This document shows positions 51,452 through 60,814 of a stretch of 64,000 bases of DNA, piece after piece. The first letter of the stretch is position 1; every line of letters begins with the position of its first letter. Origin of the DNA: Haloprofundus halophilus (GTDB taxonomy: Archaea > Halobacteriota > Halobacteria > Halobacteriales > Haloferacaceae); contig NZ_QQRR01000001.1 of assembly GCF_003439925.1 (NCBI RefSeq), forward strand, positions 1,240,001 to 1,304,000, in the 5' to 3' direction. The notes under the pieces are model-generated. The model was given only the letters and a program-made list of their open reading frames with translations. It had not been told where the DNA came from and searched no databases. The position numbers were made by a program, and so were the translations under genes.

Positions 51452-53233
51452 TCAGCGGCGGAACTTCGTCCGCTCTTCGAGTTGCGTCTCGAACCACTGC
51501 CACTCGCGGGAGAACTGCCCGCTCTCGCGGAGGTTCCACACGTCGGCGTCGGTGACGATGGGACCGAGGCGGTACGACTGCACCAGGTTGGTGAGCCAGA
51601 TGAGCGCCCCGATGCCGATGATAACCGCACCGAACGTCGACACCTGTTGGAGCGCCTCGAACACGCCCGGGTACGACGCCGACCGGCGGGGGAGGCCGCC
51701 GTAGCCGATGAGGATCATCGGCATGAACGCGACGAACACGCCGACGATGCTGAGGTAGCCGTGGATGCGGCCGAGTCGACGGTTGAACATTCGTCCCGTG
51801 AGAAGCGGGAACCAGTAGTAGCTGGCGGCGAACGCGGCGAAGGTGATGACGCCCATCACGATGAAGTGGAAGTGGCCGACGACGTAGTACGTGTCGTGCA
51901 GCACCAAGTCGACGGGGATGGACGCGAGGAACACGCCCGTTACCCCGCCGACGATGAACGTCATGATACCGCCGACGCAGAAGATCTGCGGCGTGGCCCA
52001 ACGGACGTTACCGCCCCACAGCGTCGCCATCCAGTTGAACGTCTTGACGGCGCTGGGGATAGCGATGGCGAGCGAGACGGCCATGAACGAGGCGCGGAGT
52101 CGCGGGTCCATGCCGGTCGAGAACATGTGGTGCGCCCAGACGCCGAACGAGAGCACGCCGATGGCGAGCGTCGAGTAGACGATGAACTTGAATCCGAACA
52201 GCTTCCGTCCGGCGAACTTCGGGAGGATGAGACTCACGAGACCGAACGCCGGCAAGACGAGGATGTACACCTCGGGATGACCGAAGAACCAGAAGAGGTG
52301 CTGCCAGAGGATGGGGCCGCCGCCGTCGACGGCGAAGAACGTCGTCCCGAAGTTACGGTCGGCGATGAGCATCAGGAGCGCGCTCCCGAGCACGGGGAAC
52401 GCGAACAGGACGATGCCGCTCGTCGTCAGCAGCGTCCACGAGAAGATGTCGAGGTTTGCCCACGTGACTCCCTCGTCGCGTTCGGTGAAGATGGTGACGA
52501 TGATGTTGATAGAGGCCATGATGGTCGCCAGGCCGCTCAGATGCAACCCGAGAAGTACGAGGTCGACCTGCGGGTTCGTGACGATGATCGACCGCGGGGC
52601 GTACAGCGTCCACCCGATCGTCGGCGGCCGCAGCGAGAACAGCAGTTCCCAGTGGACGCCGACGGACGCGAGCATCTTCCCCATGACCTCCGTGATGAGT
52701 CCGCCGCGGACCAGGAAGAACGCCGGCGGCAGTAGCCAGAAGGCGATAGCGTTGATGCGCGGGAACGACATGTCGTCCGCGCCGACGAGAATCGGGATGA
52801 AGTAGTTCGCGAGACCCGTGAACGCGGGCGTCACGAAGAAAAACAGCATCGTCAGCCCGTGGGTCGTAAAGAGCGCGTTGTACGTCTCGGCGCTCCAGAC
52901 GTCGGTCCCGGCGGTGAACAGCTCGGTGCGGATCATCATCGCGTCCGTCGCGCCCCACAGCGCGGCGCCGGTGGCGAAGACGACGTAGAGAACGCCGATA
53001 TCCTTGTGGTCGACGGTGGTCAGCCACCGGAAGAGACCGGTCGGTTTCTCGGACTCGAAACCCAGTCCCGAGAGGTAGCCACCGTCGGCGGCGACGCTTC
53101 GCAACTGCCAGTTCTGTCTGTAGCCGGCGTATATCGCCAACCCGAGCAGCACCCAGGTGGCGACCAGCAGGCCAGGTATCTCTGTGAGCACACTAATCAC
53201 GTCCATCGACAGGGTCGAGGACCACGCGCTCAA
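51452..53233 (-). CDS. coxA: Haem-copper terminal oxidase subunit I (CoxA/cytochrome c oxidase-like)
   Basis: 593 residues with about twelve to thirteen helices. Ligands are in order: low-spin haem His in TTHGLTMLFFFV, CuB His and cross-linked Tyr in HLFWFFGHPEVYILVLP, the CuB pair in GVWAHHMFSTG, and haem a3/haem a His in HDTYYVVGHFHFIV. FWFFGHPEVYIL indicates an A-type oxidase with the K and D channel Tyr/Glu region. Subunit II is not adjacent. ATG 53206 is an alternative start. Confidence 0.93.
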   Translation of the reverse strand: MSAWSSTLSMDVISVLTEIPGLLVATWVLLGLAIYAGYRQNWQLRSVAADGGYLSGLGFESEKPTGLFRWLTTVDHKDIGVLYVVFATGAALWGATDAMMIRTELFTAGTDVWSAETYNALFTTHGLTMLFFFVTPAFTGLANYFIPILVGADDMSFPRINAIAFWLLPPAFFLVRGGLITEVMGKMLASVGVHWELLFSLRPPTIGWTLYAPRSIIVTNPQVDLVLLGLHLSGLATIMASINIIVTIFTERDEGVTWANLDIFSWTLLTTSGIVLFAFPVLGSALLMLIADRNFGTTFFAVDGGGPILWQHLFWFFGHPEVYILVLPAFGLVSLILPKFAGRKLFGFKFIVYSTLAIGVLSFGVWAHHMFSTGMDPRLRASFMAVSLAIAIPSAVKTFNWMATLWGGNVRWATPQIFCVGGIMTFIVGGVTGVFLASIPVDLVLHDTYYVVGHFHFIVMGVITFAAFAASYYWFPLLTGRMFNRRLGRIHGYLSIVGVFVAFMPMILIGYGGLPRRSASYPGVFEALQQVSTFGAVIIGIGALIWLTNLVQSYRLGPIVTDADVWNLRESGQFSREWQWFETQLEERTKFRR

Positions 53234-53350
53234 CTTAGGATTGTATCCAGATATAGATACGGTGGCGTTCTACGATCGTACCCGAATACAGAGACGGTGG
53301 CGTCCGCAGCACTCGGCGGATTCGGTCCCGTCTGCGAGGTCGAGTTGCAC

Positions 53351-53809
53351 TCACTGCGAAACGTCGGTCGGGTCGTACCGGTCGGCTTCCACGGGGCTTT
53401 CGCTCGTCAGGCGGCCGTACACCGCCCCGAGCAGGAAACCGTAGCAGAGGTGCGCCAAGAGCGTGAAGATGACGTAGATGGCGAGCAGGCCGCCCGAGAG
53501 GTCGCCGCGCCCGGTGAGGACGAACACGACCCACAGCGCGACGGCGAGCACCATCCCGCGCGTCGCCGGGTCCGGACCGCCGGGGATGTACTGCTCCAGC
53601 GCCATGAACGCCAGCGGCCAGGCGAAGACGCCCGCGAGGAGGAACAGCAGAAAGCCCAGGGTGACGTTTCCGGGCATGCCGGCGAAGCGAGCGACGGCCT
53701 CGAAGATGGCGAGATTCGAACGTGTCTCTACCTCCAGAAACAGCAGTAACAACGTCATCACGGCGATTCCGGTGACACCACCGGCGACGGCGCTGAGTGG
53801 ACGGTTCAT
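53351..53809 (-). CDS. DUF6789-like membrane protein next to oxidase subunit I
   Basis: 152 residues from ATG 53809 with four hydrophobic helices: LSAVAGGVTGIAVMTLLLLFL, LGFLLFLLAGVFAWPLAFMAL, MVLAVALWVVFVLTG and LLAIYVIFTLLAHLCYGFLLG. The turn EQYIPGGPDPATRGM is conserved-looking. I associate it with haloarchaeal DUF6789 proteins found beside cytochrome oxidase genes; this is from memory. Same direction as coxA, 117 bases upstream of it. Confidence 0.7.
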   Translation of the reverse strand: MNRPLSAVAGGVTGIAVMTLLLLFLEVETRSNLAIFEAVARFAGMPGNVTLGFLLFLLAGVFAWPLAFMALEQYIPGGPDPATRGMVLAVALWVVFVLTGRGDLSGGLLAIYVIFTLLAHLCYGFLLGAVYGRLTSESPVEADRYDPTDVSQ

Positions 53810-54123
53810 GGTGGACGGTAGTTCGTGACACTCGGTTAAAAGCCTCGCCCGTCGGCGCGTCGACGGGCAGCCGAGGCGCGTCGGCGGAGCAGTGAGTCGA
53901 ATCGGCGGAGCGGTGAACCGACCGCGGGGTCGCCCGTGCAGCGACGGGGCAGTGAGCCGACGCGCCGGCCGGAGACAAAAGACAAAACCGCTTCCGAACG
54001 CATCCTCCGGTGTCGCGGTGCCGGACCGAGGGTAGGGGCTTTCGGTCGGCAACCGCGACTTCTCTCGCGGCCGGCATCGGGAGAACCCGCAGCGTTTTAG
54101 CCGCGCACTGCCCGAGAAAACGT

Positions 54124-56790
54124 ATGACCGCACAGGGAATCGTCGGGGAGTTCCTCTCTCTCAAGGACCAGACGGACGCCGACCTGTTGGCGATGCAGTG
54201 CGGCGATTTCTACGAGTTCTTCGCCGACGACGCGGAGTTCGTCGGCGAGGAACTCGACCTGAAAGTGTCGCAGAAGTCCTCGCACGGGTCGTCGTACCCG
54301 ATGGCCGGCGTGCCGTTGAACGACCTCACGCCGTACCTGAAGGTACTGGTCGAGCGCGGCTACCGGGTCGCCGTCGCCGACCAGTACGAGACCGAGAACG
54401 GCCACGCCCGCGAAATCACGCGCGTCGTCACGCCGGGGACGCTGCTGGAGACGACCGACGCCGACGCGAAGTACATCGCCGCCGTCGTCCGCGGCGGCGG
54501 CGACGACGGATTCGGCCTCGCGTTCGCCGACGCCACCACCGGCCGGTTTCTCGTCACCGACACCGACGACGAGGCCGACGCGCACGCCGAACTCTACCGG
54601 TTCGCGCCGGTCGAGATTCTCCCCGGCCCCGAGATTCGCAACGACGACGGGTTCCTGAGTCGACTCCGCGAAGCGAGCGACGCGTCGCTGTCGCTGCACG
54701 ACACAGAGAGTTTCGCACCCGGCCGGGCGAGACACGCCCTCCGCGAGCAGTTCGGCCGCGAGGCGCTCGACAGCGTCGGTCTCGACGGAGACCGCGCGAT
54801 TCGCGCCGCGGGCGCGGTGCTGTCGTACGTCGAGGAGACGGGCGTCGGCGTCGCCCAGTCGATGACGCGCCTGCAGGCGTACCGCGTCGCCGACCACCTC
54901 GAACTCGACGCGACGACGCAGCGGAATCTGGAACTCACCGAGACGATGCACGGCGACCGCTCGGGGTCGCTTCTCGACACCGTCGACCACACGGTGACGA
55001 GTCCCGGCGGCCGCCTCCTGAAGGAGTGGCTCACACGCCCCCGACGCTCGCGGGCCGACATCGAACGCCGCCTCGACAGCGTCGAAGCGCTCGCGTCGGC
55101 GGCGCTCGACAGAGAGCGTGTCCGCGACACCCTCGACGGCGCGTACGACCTCGAACGGTTGACGAGTCGCACTGCCTCGGGTAGCGCGGGTGCGCACGAT
55201 TTGCTGTCGGTTCGGGACACGCTCGCGGTGCTTCCGGCGCTCCGGGAGGCGACCGAGGGGCGACTCGCCGACTCGCCGCTCGCCGACGTCGTCGCCCGGC
55301 CGGACCACGAGGCCGCCGCGGCGCTCCGCGCGGAACTGGCGGACGCGCTCGCCGAAGAGCCGCCGAAGACGCTGACGCAGGGCGGCCTCATCTGCCGCGG
55401 CTACGACGACGAACTCGACGAGCTCATCGACCGCCACGAGGAGGCGAAACGCTGGATAGACGGCCTCGCCGAGCGCGAGAAGTCGCGGCACGGCCTCCAT
55501 CACCTCTCGGTGTCGCGCAACAAGACCGACGGGTACTACATCCAGGTGGGGAAGTCGCAGACCGACGGCGTCCCCGACGAGTACCGCGAGATAAAGACGC
55601 TGAAGAACTCGAAGCGGTACGTCACGGACGAACTGGAGGAGAGAGAGCGCGACATCCTCCGCCTCGAAGAGGTCCGCGGGGAGTTGGAGTACGAACTGTT
55701 CAAAGAGCTTCGGCGACGCGTCGCCGACCACGCGTCGCTGCTACAGGACGTCGGCCGGACCATCGCGGAAGTCGACGCGCTCGCGTCGCTGGCGACGCAC
55801 GCCGCCGGAAACGACTGGGTCCGACCGGAGCTGACGGAGGCGGGCCCCCTCCGAATCGAGGCGGGACGGCACCCGGTGGTCGAGACGACAACCGACTTCG
55901 TGCCGAACGACCTCTACCTCGACCGCGAGCGCGCGTTCCTCATCGTCACCGGCCCGAACATGAGCGGCAAATCCACCTACATGCGGCAGTCGGCGCTCGT
56001 CACGCTGCTCGCGCAGGTCGGCAGTTTCGTCCCCGCGCGCTCGGCGACGGTCGGGCTCGTCGACGGCATCTACACCCGCGTCGGCGCGCTCGACGAACTC
56101 GCGCAGGGGCGGTCGACGTTCATGGTCGAGATGCAGGAGCTCTCGAACATCCTCCACTCGGCGACGGAGGACTCGCTCGTCATCCTCGACGAGGTCGGGA
56201 GGGGGACGGCGACGTACGACGGTATCTCCATCGCCTGGGCGGCGACCGAGTATCTGCACAACGAGGTGCGCGCGAAGACGCTGTTCGCGACGCACTATCA
56301 CGAGCTGACGGGACTGGCCGACTACCTCGACAGAGTAGAGAACGTCCACGTGGCGGCCGACGAACGCGACGGCGACGTGACGTTCCTCCGCACCGTCCGC
56401 GAGGGGCCGACGAATCGGTCGTACGGGATTCACGTCGCGGAGTTGGCGGGCGTCCCCGACCCGGTGGTGACGCGCGCGACCGACGTACTCGACAGACTCC
56501 GCACCGAGAAAGCCATCGAGGCGAAAGGCGGCGGGGGCGGCGAACCCGTGCAGGCGGTGTTCGACCTGTCGAGCGGCCAGTTCGCCGCCGGCGACGGCGG
56601 GTCGAAGACGACCGGGCCGGAGGCGACCGCCGCCGGGTCGACGGCGACCGGAGAGGACGGGGGCGAACCGGCCGTCGACCCGGAGATAGAAGCGGTGCTC
56701 GACGAACTCCGCGGGACGAACGTCGAGGAGACGTCGCCCGTCGAGTTGATGGCGAAAGTGCAGGCGTGGCAGCGGGAGTTAGACGAGTGA
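54124..56790 (+). CDS. mutS: DNA mismatch repair protein MutS
   Basis: 888 residues from ATG 54124 (MTAQGIVGEFLSLKDQTDADLL). The mismatch-binding Phe-x-Glu is in CGDFYEFF near residue 30. The connector, lever and clamp domains follow, then the ATPase with Walker A GPNMSGKST at residues 610-618 and Walker B VILDEVGRGT. The C-terminus (residues 800-888) is a Gly/Ala/Thr linker and a small helical domain ending SPVELMAKVQAWQRELDE. It recognises mismatches and recruits MutL, encoded downstream. Archaeal MutS1 is largely confined to haloarchaea and a few other groups. Confidence 0.95.
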   Translation: MTAQGIVGEFLSLKDQTDADLLAMQCGDFYEFFADDAEFVGEELDLKVSQKSSHGSSYPMAGVPLNDLTPYLKVLVERGYRVAVADQYETENGHAREITRVVTPGTLLETTDADAKYIAAVVRGGGDDGFGLAFADATTGRFLVTDTDDEADAHAELYRFAPVEILPGPEIRNDDGFLSRLREASDASLSLHDTESFAPGRARHALREQFGREALDSVGLDGDRAIRAAGAVLSYVEETGVGVAQSMTRLQAYRVADHLELDATTQRNLELTETMHGDRSGSLLDTVDHTVTSPGGRLLKEWLTRPRRSRADIERRLDSVEALASAALDRERVRDTLDGAYDLERLTSRTASGSAGAHDLLSVRDTLAVLPALREATEGRLADSPLADVVARPDHEAAAALRAELADALAEEPPKTLTQGGLICRGYDDELDELIDRHEEAKRWIDGLAEREKSRHGLHHLSVSRNKTDGYYIQVGKSQTDGVPDEYREIKTLKNSKRYVTDELEERERDILRLEEVRGELEYELFKELRRRVADHASLLQDVGRTIAEVDALASLATHAAGNDWVRPELTEAGPLRIEAGRHPVVETTTDFVPNDLYLDRERAFLIVTGPNMSGKSTYMRQSALVTLLAQVGSFVPARSATVGLVDGIYTRVGALDELAQGRSTFMVEMQELSNILHSATEDSLVILDEVGRGTATYDGISIAWAATEYLHNEVRAKTLFATHYHELTGLADYLDRVENVHVAADERDGDVTFLRTVREGPTNRSYGIHVAELAGVPDPVVTRATDVLDRLRTEKAIEAKGGGGGEPVQAVFDLSSGQFAAGDGGSKTTGPEATAAGSTATGEDGGEPAVDPEIEAVLDELRGTNVEETSPVELMAKVQAWQRELDE

Positions 56791-56931
56791 CGGCGCGCTC
56801 GGTCGCGAGCCGTCTCGCTTCGGAAGTACGACTCGGTTCCGTCGGCGGAGCCGACACCCCGTCGTCCGGAAAAGTACGTCCCGCCGGTGTCGACGGCGTA
56901 CGATACTCTCCGTCACACCCGGCAGTCCGCT

Positions 56932-56985
56932 GAACTGATGGCGAAAGTACAAGAGCAGCAAGCACACTTACACAGGGAGAGATGA
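56932..56985 (+). repeat. Duplicated remnant of mutS 3' end
   Basis: In the same reading frame as mutS, 142 bases after its stop, the sequence again encodes ELMAKVQ followed by Gln-rich residues and a TGA. tgatggcgaaagt is identical in the two places. Codons such as tta, gta and caa, rare in this genome, suggest decay after duplication. Confidence 0.55.
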
Positions 56986-57389
56986 CCGAGGAACCACTTC
57001 GGGCGACGGTGAGCCTGCGGGGCGTGCTGTTCGGTCCCGAGGGAGAGCTACTGGTAGTTCGCCGCGCGAGCGACGGCGGCTGGGAACTCCCCGGCGGTCG
57101 CCTCGGAGCGGGCGAACCCGTCGTCGAAGGGTTGCGGCGCGAAATCGAAGAGGAGACCAGTCTCGACCCGGACGTCGAGGAACCCGTCCACACGCACGCG
57201 TGGCTCAACGACTCGGGTCGCGGCCGCTTCGCTGTCTACTACTGCTGCACCGCCGACGGCAAGTCGGTGTCGCTGAGCGCCGAACACACCGACTACGACT
57301 GGGTCGTCGTCGAGACGGCCGCGGAGCGCCTGAGCGAGACTCAGACCGAGGCGGTCGTCTGCGCGTGGGAGGTTCACGGCGATGGGTGA
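56982..57389 (+). CDS. Nudix hydrolase between mutS and mutL
   Basis: 135 residues. The Nudix box spans residues 38-61: GGRLGAGEP, then catalytic REIEEETS, with Thr in place of the usual final Gly. ATVSLRGVLFGPEGELLVVRR is the strand before it. It could hydrolyse oxidised or non-canonical nucleotides like MutT, or ADP-ribose-type substrates; the specificity cannot be read. The mutL ATG lies 8 bases inside its 3' end, so the two are translationally coupled. Confidence 0.9.
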   Translation: MTEEPLRATVSLRGVLFGPEGELLVVRRASDGGWELPGGRLGAGEPVVEGLRREIEEETSLDPDVEEPVHTHAWLNDSGRGRFAVYYCCTADGKSVSLSAEHTDYDWVVVETAAERLSETQTEAVVCAWEVHGDG

Positions 57390-59628
57390 GCCGGACGGCC
57401 CCCACGAGGACGAAGCCCGGATTCGCGCGCTCGACGACGCGACGGTTCGCCAAATCGCGGCGGGTGAGGTCGTCGAGCGGCCCGCGTCGGTGGTGAAAGA
57501 GCTCGTCGAGAACAGCCTCGACGCCGACGCCACGCGCGTCTCAGTCGCCGTCGAGAACGGCGGGAAAGCGGGTATCCGCGTCCGCGACGACGGCGTCGGG
57601 ATGACCGAGTCGAACCTCGAACGCGCCGTCGAGAAACACACGACGAGCAAGATACGAGATATCTCGGACCTCGACGCCGGCGTCGGCACGCTCGGTTTCC
57701 GGGGCGAAGCGCTGCACACCGTCGGCGCGGTGTCGCGGCTCACGGTTCGCTCGAAGCCGCGAAACGGCGGTACCGGCGGCGCGGGCGCCGGGGCAGAACT
57801 CACCGTCGAGGGCGGCGACGCCGGCGAGACGCGACCCGCCGGGTGTCCAGCCGGGACGACCGTCGAAGTCGACGATCTCTTCTTCAACACGCCCGCCCGA
57901 AAGAAGTTCCTCAAGACCGACCCCACCGAGTTCGACCACGTCAACACCGTCGTCACGCAGTACGCGCTGGCGAACCCCGACGTGGCAGTCTCGCTCGAAC
58001 ACAACGGGAGGGAGGTGTTCGCCACCGAGGGCAACGGCGACCTGCCCTCCGCCGTGCTCGCGGTGTACGGCCGCGAGGTGGCCGAAGCGATGGTCCGCGT
58101 CGACTACGACGCCGAGGGTCCCGGCCCCGTGGAGTCGGTGTCGGGCGTCGTCAGCCACCCCGAGACGACCCGCGCCGGGCGCGAGTACCTCTCGACGTTC
58201 GTCAACGACCGCTACGTCACCGCCGCGACGCTCCGCGAGGCGGTGTTGGAGGCTTACGGCGGGCAGCTCGCGCCCGACCGCTACCCCTTCGCCGTCCTGT
58301 TCGTCGACGTGGAGCCCGACGCCGTCGACGTGAACGTCCACCCGCGAAAGATGGAGGTCCGATTCGACGACGAGTCGAGCGCCAAGCGCGCGGTCACCGA
58401 CGCCGTCGAAGCGGCGTTACTGGACCACGGCCTCGTCCGCTCGTCGGCCCCGCGTGGCCTCTCCGCGCCCGACGAGACGACGGTTCGACCCGGCGACGGC
58501 GGGGAGAGCCCGGACTCGGAGGTCGTCGGCGGCGCTGGCACCGCCCACGAGGCGGCGAGCGACGTCGCCGGGCGGACGAGTCGCGTCGACAGACGCCCGA
58601 CTCAGGTCGGTGACGAGGAAGGGAGCGCGACTCCCGAAACGGACGGGAGGACGAACTCGTCCGACGGCGGGTCGTCGCGGCCGCCTCGAAGCGCCGACTC
58701 GTCGTCCGAGGACGGGGTCTCGGAGACGGCGCACGCTCGCTCGGCGCAGTCGACACGGACTGGGAGCGAAACGAGCGCGTCCGAGACCAGCAGTTACACA
58801 GCAGAGACGCCGGCCGAGGCGGCGCGACCGTCTGCGGCCGATTCGACGGCCGAAACCCTCCGGGACGCGGAGCGCGAGCAGTCGTCGCTGACGGGGAGTC
58901 AGCCGGCGTCGGAGCCGGACGACGCCCGGCTCTCGGGCGTCGTCACCGCGCCGACGACGCAGCGAACACTCTCGGGCGACGACGCGACGCCGGAGACGAC
59001 GTTCGAGAGCCTGCCGCGGATGCGCGTGCTCGGCCAACTCCACGACACCTACGTCGTCGCCGAGGCGCCCGACGGGTTGGTGCTCGTCGACCAGCACGCC
59101 GCCGACGAACGCGTCAACTACGAGCGCCTGCAGAGCGAACTCGCGGGCGACACGCCGACGCAGGCGCTCGCAGATCCCGTCGAGTTGGAGTTGACCGCGC
59201 GCGAGGCGGCGCTGTTCGAGGAGTACTCCGACGCGCTGGCGCAGGTCGGTTTCCACGCCGGGCGCAGCGGCGAGCGGACCGTCGAGGTTCGGACGGTGCC
59301 GGCCGTCTTCGACGCGACGCTCGAACCGGAGTTGCTCCGCGACGTGGTGAGCGCGTTCGTCGCCGAGGAGGACGACGGCGGCGAGCGGACCGTCGACGCC
59401 GTCGCCGACTCGCTGCTCGCCGATTTGGCGTGCTACCCCTCCGTCACGGGCAACACGTCGCTCACCGAGGGGTCGGTCGTCGAACTGCTGGAGGCGCTCG
59501 ACGCCTGCGAGAACCCCTACGCCTGTCCGCACGGTCGACCGGTGATTATCGCGTTCGACCGCGACGACATCGAAGCGCGGTTCGAGCGCGACTATCCGGG
59601 TCACGCCGGACGGCGCGCCGAGGAGTAG
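57382..59628 (+). CDS. mutL: DNA mismatch repair protein MutL (endonuclease type)
   Basis: 748 residues. GHKL ATPase motifs are ELVENSLDADAT, RVRDDGVGM and LGFRGEALHT. The long linker (about residues 365-520) is Ser/Thr/Glu-rich and disordered. The C-terminal domain has the endonuclease metal motif DQHAADERVNYE at residues 570-581 and CPHGRPVI near the end, so it nicks DNA itself and no MutH is needed. It interacts with MutS, encoded two genes upstream. Confidence 0.95.
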   Translation: MGEPDGPHEDEARIRALDDATVRQIAAGEVVERPASVVKELVENSLDADATRVSVAVENGGKAGIRVRDDGVGMTESNLERAVEKHTTSKIRDISDLDAGVGTLGFRGEALHTVGAVSRLTVRSKPRNGGTGGAGAGAELTVEGGDAGETRPAGCPAGTTVEVDDLFFNTPARKKFLKTDPTEFDHVNTVVTQYALANPDVAVSLEHNGREVFATEGNGDLPSAVLAVYGREVAEAMVRVDYDAEGPGPVESVSGVVSHPETTRAGREYLSTFVNDRYVTAATLREAVLEAYGGQLAPDRYPFAVLFVDVEPDAVDVNVHPRKMEVRFDDESSAKRAVTDAVEAALLDHGLVRSSAPRGLSAPDETTVRPGDGGESPDSEVVGGAGTAHEAASDVAGRTSRVDRRPTQVGDEEGSATPETDGRTNSSDGGSSRPPRSADSSSEDGVSETAHARSAQSTRTGSETSASETSSYTAETPAEAARPSAADSTAETLRDAEREQSSLTGSQPASEPDDARLSGVVTAPTTQRTLSGDDATPETTFESLPRMRVLGQLHDTYVVAEAPDGLVLVDQHAADERVNYERLQSELAGDTPTQALADPVELELTAREAALFEEYSDALAQVGFHAGRSGERTVEVRTVPAVFDATLEPELLRDVVSAFVAEEDDGGERTVDAVADSLLADLACYPSVTGNTSLTEGSVVELLEALDACENPYACPHGRPVIIAFDRDDIEARFERDYPGHAGRRAEE

Positions 59629-59718
59629 TCGGAGGTCGCCGGAGGTCGGCCGGCGGCCCGACCGGTATATCCGCCGGAACTCCCCGAACTTATGTGACCC
59701 TCGCAAGAACCGGGGAGC

Positions 59719-60678
59719 ATGACCGACCTCGTTACGTTCGGCGAGACGATGCTTCGGCTCTCGCCGCCGCAGGGAGAGCGACTGGAGACGACCGACGAAC
59801 TGGACCTCCGCGTCGGCGGCGCGGAGAGCAACGTCGCCGCCGCGGTCTCGCGTCTCGGCTTCGAGTCGGCGTGGCTCTCGAAACTACCCGAGTCGCCGCT
59901 GGGTCGGCGCGTCGTCGTCGAACTGCAGAGCCACGGCGTCGAGACGCCCGTCGCGTGGACCGACGACGACGAGACGCGGATGGGCACCTACTACATCGAA
60001 CACGGCGGCGCGCCGCGCGGGACGAACGTCATCTACGACCGCGCCGACGCCGCCGTCACGACCGTCTCGGTCGACGAACTCCCGCTGGAGCGCGTCCGCG
60101 AGAGCGAGGCGTTCTACACGAGCGGCATCACGCCGGCGCTGTCGGACGCCGCGGCGGAAGCGACGGCGACGCTGCTGGAGACGGCGAACGACGCCGGGGC
60201 GACGACGGTGTTCGACCTCAACTACCGCTCGAAGCTCTGGAGCCACGAGGAGGCGGCCGAGGGCTACCGCGCGGTGTTCGACGCGGTAGACGTGCTCGTC
60301 GCCGCCGAGCGCGACACGCGCGAGGTGCTCGGCCGCGACGGCAGCCCCGAGGACCTCGTCCGCGGACTCGCCGACGACTACGACTTCGAGACGGTCATCC
60401 TCACTCGGGGGGAGGACGGCGCGCTCGCACTGCACGACGGCGAGACGCACGAGCAACCCGTCTACGAGGCGGAGACGGTCGACGCCGTGGGGACCGGCGA
60501 CGCCTTCGTCGGCGGTTTCCTCGCGGCGCGACTCGACGGCGAGAGCGTGGCGACCGGACTGGAGTACGCGGCGGCGACGGCGGCGCTGAAGCGGACCATC
60601 GACGGCGACATCGCCGTCGTCACGCGCGACGAAGTCGAGGCCGTCGTCGACGAGGACGGCGCGGGAATCTCGCGGTAG
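59719..60678 (+). CDS. kdgK: 2-keto-3-deoxygluconate kinase (PfkB family)
   Basis: 319 residues of the ribokinase/PfkB fold. [22 protein letters not shown] and [18 protein letters not shown] are the N-terminal sugar-binding signature; [12 protein letters not shown] is in the middle; the C-terminal anion-hole motif is [19 protein letters not shown] with the catalytic Asp. It closely resembles haloarchaeal KdgK proteins of the semi-phosphorylative Entner-Doudoroff pathway. It is upstream of, but not obviously linked to, the sugar importer genes. Confidence 0.9.
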   Translation: MTDLVTFGETMLRLSPPQGERLETTDELDLRVGGAESNVAAAVSRLGFESAWLSKLPESPLGRRVVVELQSHGVETPVAWTDDDETRMGTYYIEHGGAPRGTNVIYDRADAAVTTVSVDELPLERVRESEAFYTSGITPALSDAAAEATATLLETANDAGATTVFDLNYRSKLWSHEEAAEGYRAVFDAVDVLVAAERDTREVLGRDGSPEDLVRGLADDYDFETVILTRGEDGALALHDGETHEQPVYEAETVDAVGTGDAFVGGFLAARLDGESVATGLEYAAATAALKRTIDGDIAVVTRDEVEAVVDEDGAGISR

Positions 60679-60743
60679 TCTCGACGGAGAACCGACGCCG
60701 GGCCGAAGAACCGTACCTGGGGGAGAAGTATTCGACGCGCTCT

Positions 60744-60763
60744 AAGTCAGTTATTAGTGACTT
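60744..60763. promoter_or_regulatory. AT-rich inverted repeat upstream of PGF-CTERM gene
   Basis: aagtca-gttattag-tgactt has perfect 6-base arms around an AT-rich core that resembles a TATA element. It lies 52-71 bases before the ATG at 60815, where a promoter-overlapping regulator site would be expected. Confidence 0.4.
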
Positions 60764-60814
60764 TACACTCGGCCACAAGGTATTCCAAGGAGCCCCTAGT
60801 TAGGAGCGAACACG

